NCBI GenBank assembly: GCA_002455215.1
Contig: DKKK01000094.1
Coordinates: 49,368-55,779, forward strand
Length of the DNA: 6,412 nt
DNA from: Anaerolineales bacterium UBA6668
Lineage (GTDB): Bacteria; Chloroflexota; Anaerolineae; Anaerolineales; UBA6668
Direction: 5' to 3'
This document shows positions 1-5,022 of this stretch, piece after piece (the stretch's first letter is position 1; every line of letters starts with the position of its first letter). The notes beneath the pieces were generated by a model that was not told the DNA's origin, ran no database searches, and saw nothing but the letters and a program-made list of their open reading frames with translations. A program made the translations under genes and the position numbers.

Positions 1-1
1 A

Positions 2-736
2 AGCGAGAAAAAAGCACGTGTGCAAGCGTTGTTACACATGATGGGGCTGGCTGGCTATGAAAAGCGTGCAATTACCAGTCTGTCCGGTGGCGAACAACAG
101 CGGGTTGCGTTGGCTAGAACGTTGGCAAACACGCCGCCCTTGCTACTCTTAGACGAACCGTTGAGCGCATTAGACCGCTCATTGCGCGATGAACTGCTTC
201 CCGAATTGGTAAAGTGGCTCAGTCAGCAAGAAAGCACCGTACTATTTGTCACCCATGACCATGCCGAAGCGTTCACCCTAGCAGAACGAGTCATCTTGTT
301 GCGTGCCGGAGCCATCCAGCAAGACGATACCCCACAAAACGTGTATCAAAACCCTGCAAATCCTTTTGTCGCAGAATTTTTAGGTCAGACCAACCTATTT
401 CCCGGAACAATTGAAAGCCATAATGGGCAAATAGGCGTGCGACTGCCATTCGGTTGGCTGGCTTGCCCCAGTGTGCGAGCATTTTCAACCGGGCAAGCGG
501 TTACAGTTTTGATAAAAGCACACCGCATTGAGCTGACAACTGCAGGGGCATGGCATCTACTCGTTGAGAAGGTGAATTTTGCAGGGACATTCCAGCACAT
601 AATTGGAAAATTACAAGACGGTTCGATATTACAACTCCAGCTACCCGCGCATGTTACGCTTAGCCCAACTTTGCCTATCCATATTCCCAGCGAAGCGCTC
701 TGTGTGTGGGATGAGCGTTATACCCAATTCGGCTGA
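2..736 (+). CDS. ABC transporter ATP-binding subunit, 5'-truncated, with C-terminal TOBE-like region
   Basis: The frame is open to the left edge, so the gene starts before the window; the GTG at 20 is only an internal valine codon. Visible ATPase motifs are the signature LSGGEQQRVALAR (80-118), Walker B LLLLDEP with the catalytic Glu at 155-157, the D-loop SALD just after it, and the H-loop histidine in VTHDH at 254-256. Walker A and the Q-loop are missing because they lie upstream. After the ATPase core comes the typical linker (NPANPFVAEFLGQTN), then a beta-rich tail of about 110 residues that fits a TOBE regulatory domain. This arrangement belongs to the importer ATPases of the PotA/FbpC/CysA/MalK group, which power uptake of polyamines, iron, sulfate or sugars at the inner face of the membrane. 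The substrate cannot be read from this fragment; the length and style lean towards the Fe3+/polyamine/thiamine side. No partner permease is in view. Confidence 0.93.
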   Translation, partial: SEKKARVQALLHMMGLAGYEKRAITSLSGGEQQRVALARTLANTPPLLLLDEPLSALDRSLRDELLPELVKWLSQQESTVLFVTHDHAEAFTLAERVILLRAGAIQQDDTPQNVYQNPANPFVAEFLGQTNLFPGTIESHNGQIGVRLPFGWLACPSVRAFSTGQAVTVLIKAHRIELTTAGAWHLLVEKVNFAGTFQHIIGKLQDGSILQLQLPAHVTLSPTLPIHIPSEALCVWDERYTQFG

Positions 737-741
737 AAATT

Positions 742-758
742 GCGCTTTTTCGGAGCGC
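742..758 (+). other. Short hairpin after the ABC ATPase gene
   Basis: GCGCT (742-746) pairs with AGCGC (754-758), and two extra G-T pairs could shorten the loop to three bases. It lies 5 bases after the TGA stop. No T-tract follows, so it does not look like an intrinsic terminator. It may stabilise the 3' end of the message or be incidental, and transcription could continue into the DUF218 gene. Confidence 0.3.
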
Positions 759-770
759 CTACACTCATTT

Positions 771-774
771 AGGA
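771..774 (+). promoter_or_regulatory. Ribosome binding site deciding a TTG start
   Basis: AGGA lies 7 bases before the TTG at 782. An in-frame TAG at 770-772 closes the frame just upstream, so the first usable start codons are TTG 782 and GTG 803. Only TTG 782 has a Shine-Dalgarno-like sequence at a normal distance. Confidence 0.55.
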
Positions 775-781
775 TGCTCCT

Positions 782-1510
782 TTGGGGGTCATTTCAAACA
801 AAGTGAAAAACCTGAACAGCTTTATTCGACACAGATGGAAGCTACACCTTTTCCCTGAAGGAAAAAAGCGCAACTCAATACTGAGCACGCGTGCCGAAAT
901 AGAACCCGTACTGAGTATAAAGCATTTTAAATATTTCCGGCGGCTCGTGGCAGTGGCGCTGGCTCTGCTATGGCTCAGTCCCACCCTGTTGGTTCGGTCA
1001 GAGCGTCCCCAACCGGCTGACGCCATTGTGGTAATTGGCGGCGACCACAAACCCGCCCGCATTGCCAAAGCCATACAGTTGTATCAAGCAGGATATGCAC
1101 CCTATATCCTGCTCAGTGCAGGCAATGGGGTATTTGAAGGAAACGCCAACATATCCGAAGCATGGGTACTTAAACGCCTAGCTGTGGAAAGTGGGATTCC
1201 AGTTTCTGCAATCCTACTCGAAGCCGACTCACTTTCAACCGTGCAAAATGCCGGGTTTACCGCCAAAATTGCCCAAGCACACGACTGGAATCACATCCTG
1301 CTAGTCACATCCCACTTTCAAAGTCGGCGAGCGGCATGGCTATTCCGTCAGCACTACCCATCTGACATCATTATTCAGGTGATACCTGCTGACGGTTGCA
1401 CGCTATGCTGGCTGGTACAACCTGACCAAGCCAAAGTAGTGGGTTATGAGTGGTTTCACACCGCTCGCCAAAGCTTAGGTTTGTGGAATGCAGATGAATC
1501 CCTTCCCTGA
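782..1510 (+). CDS. DUF218 / YdcF-ElyC-SanA family membrane-anchored protein
   Basis: This 242-residue protein begins at TTG (AGGA 7 bases upstream); the alternative start is GTG 803. A basic N-terminal stretch of about 50 residues precedes one hydrophobic segment at about 54-72 (VAVALALLWLSPTLL), so the rest is probably outside the membrane. The DUF218 domain spans about 78-225. It shows the family landmarks: ADAIVVIGG near 79-87, a glycine-rich SAGNG at 112-116, the acidic strip EADSLSTVQNA at 147-157, and VTSHFQSRRA at 175-184. Family members (E. coli ElyC, SanA, YdcF) are linked to envelope integrity and lipid-carrier metabolism, but no enzyme activity is firmly established. A Cys pair in DGCTLC (206, 209) lies in the predicted outer part. 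The next gene follows after 29 bases, and both may work on lipid-linked sugars. Family assignment is firm; the exact start and role are less so. Confidence 0.9.
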   Translation: MGVISNKVKNLNSFIRHRWKLHLFPEGKKRNSILSTRAEIEPVLSIKHFKYFRRLVAVALALLWLSPTLLVRSERPQPADAIVVIGGDHKPARIAKAIQLYQAGYAPYILLSAGNGVFEGNANISEAWVLKRLAVESGIPVSAILLEADSLSTVQNAGFTAKIAQAHDWNHILLVTSHFQSRRAAWLFRQHYPSDIIIQVIPADGCTLCWLVQPDQAKVVGYEWFHTARQSLGLWNADESLP

Positions 1511-1539
1511 AATGGCAATTTCCCGCTAAAATAGGGGCT

Positions 1540-2283
1540 ATGTCTGAAAAGCCCTTGCTTTCTATCATTATCCCTGCTCATAACGAAGCAAACCGCTTGC
1601 CCCCTTCTCTTGCCAAAGTTGACGCATTTCTTCAGTCACAGAATTTCACCTATGAAGTATTGATAGTAGAAAACGGTAGCCATGACGATACGCTAGCACT
1701 GGCGCAAGCATGGGCAGAGTCGCACCCGTATTTGCGCGTTTTACAAAGCCATGAGCGCGGCAAGGGTTTGGCAGTCCGTACAGGAATGCTGGCGGCAGAA
1801 GGGCAATATCGTTTCATGTGCGATGCCGACCTTTCCATGCCGATTGAGCAGGTTTTGCGCTTTCTGCCCCCTGCTGTCAACGACTTTGACATTGCGATTG
1901 GCTCACGCGAAGCCCCCAGTTCCAACCGCTACAACGAACCGCCCTTTACCCATTTTCGCGGGCGCGTCTTTAGCACGCTGGTCAAGTGGGTGGCTGTCCC
2001 CGGTTTCGAAGATACGCAGTGCGGCTTCAAGTGCTTCACTGCCCAAGCCGCCAACGACTTATTCAGTGTACAAACCTTCGGCGGCATGAGCTTCGATGTC
2101 GAATTGCTGTACATCGCCCGCAAACGCGGCTATCGCGTACGAGAAATCGCCATTGACTGGTACTTCGATACCGATACACGTGTACGCATGATAGATGATA
2201 CATTGCGCATGTTCCGCGATGTATTCACCATTCGCAAAAATTGGCGACAAGGAAAATATGCGCCGCGCAAGCCCGCCTCCTAA
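1540..2283 (+). CDS. Family 2 glycosyltransferase, dolichyl/polyprenyl-phosphate glucosyltransferase (ALG5)-like
   Basis: This 247-residue protein has a complete GT-A core. The nucleotide-binding N-terminus is LSIIIPAHNEANRL (7-20), followed by IVENGSHDDT (42-51), RGKG (73-76) and the metal-binding D-A-D in MCDADLSMP (95-97). GSR (121-123), DTQCGFKCF (158-166) and SFDVELLYIARKRG (184-197) complete the pattern of the DPG-synthase/ALG5 group. Such enzymes transfer a sugar, usually glucose, from a nucleotide sugar to a polyprenyl phosphate at the cytoplasmic face of the membrane. No membrane helices are present and the C-terminus is basic, so it is probably peripheral. The ATG at 1540 has AGGGG only 2 bases upstream, which is close spacing, but the protein begins normally for the family. 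The rnhB start lies inside its last 26 bases, suggesting translational coupling. The donor and acceptor are inferred from the family only. Confidence 0.92.
   Translation: MSEKPLLSIIIPAHNEANRLPPSLAKVDAFLQSQNFTYEVLIVENGSHDDTLALAQAWAESHPYLRVLQSHERGKGLAVRTGMLAAEGQYRFMCDADLSMPIEQVLRFLPPAVNDFDIAIGSREAPSSNRYNEPPFTHFRGRVFSTLVKWVAVPGFEDTQCGFKCFTAQAANDLFSVQTFGGMSFDVELLYIARKRGYRVREIAIDWYFDTDTRVRMIDDTLRMFRDVFTIRKNWRQGKYAPRKPAS
2249..2253 (+). promoter_or_regulatory. Ribosome binding site selecting the rnhB start
   Basis: AAGGA inside the end of the glycosyltransferase gene lies 4 bases before ATG 2258. The longer in-frame start at ATG 2195 would add 21 residues unlike RNase HII and overlap the upstream gene by 89 bases, so 2258 is preferred. 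Confidence 0.6.
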
Positions 2284-2962
2284 CGCGCCAAGCTTTGTCC
2301 TAGAAGAGCAGTTCCGCCTGCAAGGGTTGGTAGCGCCTGCCGGAGTGGACGAAGCAGGCAGGGGCGCGTGGGCGGGACCGGTCACTGCCGGTGCGGTCAT
2401 TTTCCCCCCACCCAGCCCCGCCCTTTTCCAAGCACTTCAAGCAGTTCGAGACAGTAAAAAAATGAGCCCCGTCGCCCGTGAAAGGCAAGTGGCAGTCATT
2501 CACACTTGGGCGGTGGCATGCGCGGTGGGTAGCGCCAGTGCGCAAGAAGTAGATGACTTGGGGATATTGCCCGCCACCCGCCTGGCAATGTGCCGTGCAG
2601 TTCAAGCGCTCCCGCTTCCGGCAGACTGTTTGGTAGTAGATGCGGTATCGTTACACAAAGAATGTGCCTTGCCCTGCCAAGCCGTGTACTTTGGCGAAAG
2701 TTGGTCATTTGCCATTGCCGCCGCTTCCATCCTAGCCAAAACCAGCCGTGATGCGTACATGAGCGCACTGGCGCAACAATACCCACACTATCATTTTGAG
2801 CAGAACAAGGGCTACGGCACGGCACAACACCAACAAGCGCTCATCGCTAATGGCATTTGTCCTGAACATCGCACCACCTATCAGCCGGTGCGTGTTGTTT
2901 TTAGCAAACAAAATAACACATCTAGTACTCCCGACCAACTTGCCTTAAAATTTACTAATTAA
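2258..2962 (+). CDS. rnhB: Ribonuclease HII with Glu in place of the fourth catalytic Asp
   Basis: This 234-residue enzyme cleaves the RNA strand of RNA-DNA hybrids and starts removal of single ribonucleotides from DNA. Visible landmarks are GVDEAGRG with catalytic D31 and E32 and the GRG substrate loop (34-36), RDSKKMSP (64-71), the third carboxylate D128 in VVDAVSL, AAASILAKTSRD (154-165), and NKGYGT (183-188), whose Tyr186 should read the RNA-DNA junction, then HR near the end of the domain. An ungapped match of this part to E. coli RNase HII, counted back from ASILAK, puts E147 (GAA, 2696-2698) where E. coli has D126 of KGD; the preceding Lys is Phe. The rest of the core is intact, so it is probably active, perhaps with altered metal use. 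The last 20 or so residues (KQNNTSSTPD onward) are AT-rich and lie beyond the usual domain end. The gene sits at the end of the DUF218-glycosyltransferase cluster. Confidence 0.93.
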   Translation: MRRASPPPNAPSFVLEEQFRLQGLVAPAGVDEAGRGAWAGPVTAGAVIFPPPSPALFQALQAVRDSKKMSPVARERQVAVIHTWAVACAVGSASAQEVDDLGILPATRLAMCRAVQALPLPADCLVVDAVSLHKECALPCQAVYFGESWSFAIAAASILAKTSRDAYMSALAQQYPHYHFEQNKGYGTAQHQQALIANGICPEHRTTYQPVRVVFSKQNNTSSTPDQLALKFTN

Positions 2963-2991
2963 TTGACATAATCTTTTAACTTTGCTACAAT
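2963..2991 (+). promoter_or_regulatory. Strong sigma70-type promoter, probably for rho
   Basis: A perfect -35 TTGACA (2963-2968) is followed, after 17 bases, by -10 TACAAT (2986-2991), one base from consensus. TG at 2983-2984 makes it also an extended -10 element. It begins on the base after the rnhB TAA stop. Transcription should start near 2998. No intact gene other than rho lies downstream before 3455, so the leader would be about 455 nt. No second good promoter is visible closer to rho. Confidence 0.72.
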
Positions 2992-3124
2992 CTCAACAAT
3001 CTTTACAAGGCAAGAACTTTCTACTCGTTTATTGGTTCCTCGAGAGTAACTTGACTATCCACCCAATTAACAAAATCCGATACGTGGGTATCTTCACAAA
3101 TTTTCCTTTTTCATAAGCATAAGG

Positions 3125-3157
3125 TTTTGCTGTGCTTGCTGTACAAAGCACGCCAAA
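3125..3157 (+). other. Leader hairpin 1 upstream of rho
   Basis: GTGCTT (3132-3137) pairs with AAGCAC (3146-3151) around an 8-base loop. The stem continues outward, after a one-base bulge, through TTTTGC (3125-3130) against GCCAAA (3152-3157) with one mismatch. No T-tract follows directly, so it is a structural element rather than a terminator by itself. Confidence 0.4.
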
Positions 3158-3159
3158 CG

Positions 3160-3192
3160 GCATTTGTGTCTAACTTCCTAAAAGACAAATGC
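3160..3192 (+). other. Leader hairpin 2 upstream of rho
   Basis: GCATTTGT (3160-3167) pairs perfectly with ACAAATGC (3185-3192) around a 17-base loop. It directly follows hairpin 1. The run of eight T at 3223-3230 is 30 bases further on, too far for a classical intrinsic terminator. Confidence 0.45.
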
Positions 3193-3235
3193 TTAGGGTT
3201 GAGTAAACTGCACACCATTTTGTTTTTTTTACTAC

Positions 3236-3248
3236 TTTGATAATCAAA
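3236..3248. repeat. Small palindrome in the rho leader
   Basis: TTTGAT, one central A, then ATCAAA. It lies 5 bases after the T8 run. It could be a protein-binding half-site pair, but in AT-rich DNA such a short palindrome may be chance. Confidence 0.25.
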
Positions 3249-3454
3249 AATCCTTCCTGATTGAAGCAACCAAATTTCTTGGGATAAGCCACTTTAGAAA
3301 GTACAATCGGAACAAAATTTCCACAACGTTCCTTAGCAATCATTCGGCAACTTTTATACCCATTCTAGGTAAAAATTGCACTCTTAGACCAGCGTGCCAG
3401 TTAACACCAATTTAGGGTATATCAAAAAATAAAGCATTCAAAATCCTGTAAACA

Positions 3455-4849
3455 ATGCAAAAACTGAATAATCCTACAAAAACTCGTCAGCCCCGCGGAC
3501 GCCGCCCCGCCAATCAGCCAGCCGAGATACAACATCCCCCAGTGGATTACGGACCCTTGACCTTGGCAGTGCTTGAAAAACAATCTTTAGGGCAATTACG
3601 CCAACTGGCACGCGGACTGGGAATACCCAACGATTTCCGAATTAAAAAAGAAGACTTAATCATTGAATTGATGCGCGTGCAAGCGGAGCGTGCCAGTGGT
3701 GACCATTTGCGCGGAGGTATATTGGAAACCCAAGAAGATGGTATCGGCTATTTGCGCTCTGCCAACTACTTGCCCGGCGCTCGTGATATCTATATTAGCC
3801 AATCACAAATCAACCGGTTTGGTTTGCGAATGGGCGATATGGTGATGGGGCAAGTCCGTGGTCCCAAAGAAAACGAGAAGTATCACAGCATGACTCGTGT
3901 GGATAGCGTAAACGGCTTACACCCAGACGAAGCCAAACGCCGCCCACAGTTTGAAGACCTAACTCCGATTTTCCCGGACGAACGCTTCAATTTGGAAACG
4001 GATCGCTTTACCACCTCCACCCGTTTACTGAACTTAGTTGCCCCAATCGGTAAGGGGCAACGTGGGCTGATTGTTTCACCCCCCAAAGCCGGTAAAACTA
4101 CGGTTCTCAAAGATATTGCCAACGCCATTGCCCAAAATTACCCCGAAGTGTACATGATGGTGGCTTTGATTGGGGAACGCCCAGAAGAAGTAACGGACAT
4201 GGACCGTTCGGTGGAAGCTGAAGTGGTTTCTAGCACCTTTGACGAGCCGGTCAAGTCGCATGTGCGTGTGGCTGAAATGTGCTTGGCGCGTGCCAAACGC
4301 TTGGTGGAGGGCGGCAAAGATGTGGTAATTTTGATGGACTCCATCACCCGTCTTGCCCGCGCCTACAACTTGGTGGTTTCGCCATCCGGACGCACGCTCT
4401 CCGGTGGTTTAGACCCAGCCGCCTTATACCCACCCAAACGCTTCTTTGGCGCCGCTCGTAATATTGAAGGGGGTGGCTCGCTTACCATCATCGCGACTTG
4501 TTTGATTGATACAGGTTCACGCATGGATGATATGGTGTACGAAGAATTTAAGGGCACTGGCAATATGGAATTGCATCTCAGCCGCCGCCTGCAAGAACGC
4601 CGCGTCTTCCCTGCCTTTGATATTGAACGCTCTTCTACCCGCCGCGAAGAACTGCTTTTGGGTCCAGATATTACCCCACGCGTCTGGCTAATGCGCCGTA
4701 TGTTTGCCCAAATGATTACCCCACCGCCTGGTGGTGCAGGCATGGACGTTATCAACGCGACACAAGCCGTCATTGATGAAATTCGCGGCTCGTATGACAA
4801 TGTGGAATTCCTTGACCGTTTGGGCAAAATGGGCAAAGCGGGTGCATAA
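3455..4849 (+). CDS. rho: Transcription termination factor Rho
   Basis: This 464-residue protein is a complete Rho, the hexameric RNA-dependent ATPase that releases RNA from stalled transcription complexes. A basic, disordered N-terminus (1-30) precedes a Rho N-terminal helical domain (about 35-75, LGQLRQLARGLGIPND). The RNA-binding cold-shock-like domain is at about 84-155 (DGIGYLRSANYLPGARDIYIS). The ATPase part has Walker A SPPKAGKTT (208-216), GERPEEVTDM (240-249), Walker B DVVILMDSITRLARAYN (289-305), the Q-loop region SGRTLSGGLD (311-320) and the R-loop EFKGTGN (364-370). Residues of the RNA-contacting central pore are present, and no large insertion is seen. It is somewhat longer than E. 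coli Rho (419), the excess lying mostly at the two ends. The ATG lacks a clear ribosome binding site. The gene appears to be transcribed alone, from 2963-2991 to the hairpin at 4868. Confidence 0.98.
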   Translation: MQKLNNPTKTRQPRGRRPANQPAEIQHPPVDYGPLTLAVLEKQSLGQLRQLARGLGIPNDFRIKKEDLIIELMRVQAERASGDHLRGGILETQEDGIGYLRSANYLPGARDIYISQSQINRFGLRMGDMVMGQVRGPKENEKYHSMTRVDSVNGLHPDEAKRRPQFEDLTPIFPDERFNLETDRFTTSTRLLNLVAPIGKGQRGLIVSPPKAGKTTVLKDIANAIAQNYPEVYMMVALIGERPEEVTDMDRSVEAEVVSSTFDEPVKSHVRVAEMCLARAKRLVEGGKDVVILMDSITRLARAYNLVVSPSGRTLSGGLDPAALYPPKRFFGAARNIEGGGSLTIIATCLIDTGSRMDDMVYEEFKGTGNMELHLSRRLQERRVFPAFDIERSSTRREELLLGPDITPRVWLMRRMFAQMITPPPGGAGMDVINATQAVIDEIRGSYDNVEFLDRLGKMGKAGA

Positions 4850-4867
4850 GCATCACAACTTAAAGTA

Positions 4868-4897
4868 GCCTATCTTCGCCCCGTGTCAAAGATAGGC
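4868..4897 (+). terminator. Hairpin 18 bases after the rho stop, probable terminator or 3' end
   Basis: GCCTATCTT (4868-4876) pairs perfectly with AAGATAGGC (4889-4897) around a 12-base loop. Only a weak T-containing tail (ATTGGTT) follows, so it is not a textbook intrinsic terminator. Position after a lone gene supports a role in ending or stabilising the rho message. Confidence 0.5.
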
Positions 4898-4949
4898 ATT
4901 GGTTCCTGTGCCGAATATAGATGATGATTAGGTGAGACTTGACAATTGT

Positions 4950-4980
4950 TTGCCACTTGCTCACCAGCTTGTGATATACT
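4950..4980 (+). promoter_or_regulatory. Extended -10 promoter for the M23 peptidase gene
   Basis: TGATATACT at 4972-4980 combines the extended TG with -10 TATACT (4975-4980). The best-placed -35 is TTGCCA (4950-4955) at a long 19-base spacing, which an extended -10 can tolerate. A perfect TTGACA at 4939-4944 is 30 bases away and too far to act as -35 for this box. Transcription would start near 4987, about 36 bases before GTG 5023. Confidence 0.55.
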
Positions 4981-5011
4981 CGCAAAATAGCATACGTGCC
5001 TTTGCGAGTAT
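4976..5011. repeat. 11-bp perfect inverted repeat overlapping the -10 box and start site
   Basis: ATACTCGCAAA (4976-4986) and TTTGCGAGTAT (5001-5011) are perfect inverted copies separated by 14 bases; the spacer itself holds GCA and TGC that could pair. The left arm contains most of the -10 hexamer and the right arm lies just after the predicted start. As RNA read from upstream it forms a stable hairpin followed by TTTTATTTAATT, like an intrinsic terminator. As DNA it resembles an operator. The two readings are not exclusive. Confidence 0.6.
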
Positions 5012-5022
5012 TTTATTTAATT

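Larger units (their letters stand above)
3021..3343 (-). pseudogene. Possible gene remnant, faint trypsin-like (S1) C-terminus
   Basis: Reading the minus strand, a 57-codon frame runs from ATG 3343 to TAG at 3172-3170. After that stop the same frame stays open for 46 codons, including FGVLCTASTAKPYAYEKG, to TAA at 3031-3029. In AT-rich DNA such back-to-back open stretches are longer than expected. In the neighbouring frame (3110-3024, then TAG) the codons give DTHVSDFVNWVDSQV. This fits the T-x-V-x-x-F-x-x-W-[IV] ending of trypsin-like serine proteases, and the FGVL stretch would sit where such proteases have their last core strand. Joining the two needs a frame change, and no intact catalytic Ser motif is visible. 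Composition differs from all neighbouring genes, as expected of decayed foreign DNA. I allowed frame changes by eye, so this may be over-reading; it is not a working gene in any case. Confidence 0.25.
2998..3454 (+). other. Long AT-rich untranslated leader of rho, no intact gene
   Basis: From the predicted transcription start to the rho ATG there is no + strand open frame of note; the ones I read, such as GTG 3084 (10 codons) and ATG 3189 (5 codons), are trivial. By hand count, 3001-3454 is about 36% GC with 98 C and 67 G, a C-over-G bias of the kind Rho binds in RNA. Two hairpins (3125-3157 and 3160-3192), a run of eight T (3223-3230) and a palindrome (3236-3248) lie in it. In E. coli, rho has a leader in which Rho terminates its own transcription; a similar autogenous control here is an inference. 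The ATG at 3455 lacks a clear Shine-Dalgarno sequence. Confidence 0.55.

Noticed and set aside
603..806. 67-codon + strand frame across the ABC ATPase end and the gap
   Set aside because: It overlaps the ATPase gene in another frame, has no recognisable content, and its ATG at 774 leads to a stop after ten codons.
2195..2257. Longer rnhB start at ATG 2195
   Set aside because: It adds 21 residues that do not resemble RNase HII and overlaps the glycosyltransferase gene by 89 bases; ATG 2258 has AAGGA just upstream.
3193..3230. Intrinsic terminator ending in the T8 run of the rho leader
   Set aside because: I found no stem directly before the T-run; the nearest good hairpin ends 30 bases upstream.
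4363..4836. 157-codon minus-strand open frame inside rho
   Set aside because: It is the antisense shadow of a highly conserved region of rho, rich in Ser and Arg, with no recognisable domain.
4939..4944. TTGACA as the -35 box of the peptidase promoter
   Set aside because: It is 30 bases from the TATACT box, and no -10-like sequence stands 16-18 bases after it.
4996..5022. Peptidase start at GTG 4996
   Set aside because: It lies inside the hairpin spacer and only about 9 bases after the predicted transcription start; GTG 5023 gives an N-terminus that leads directly into the Pro/Thr/Glu-rich region. Not excluded.
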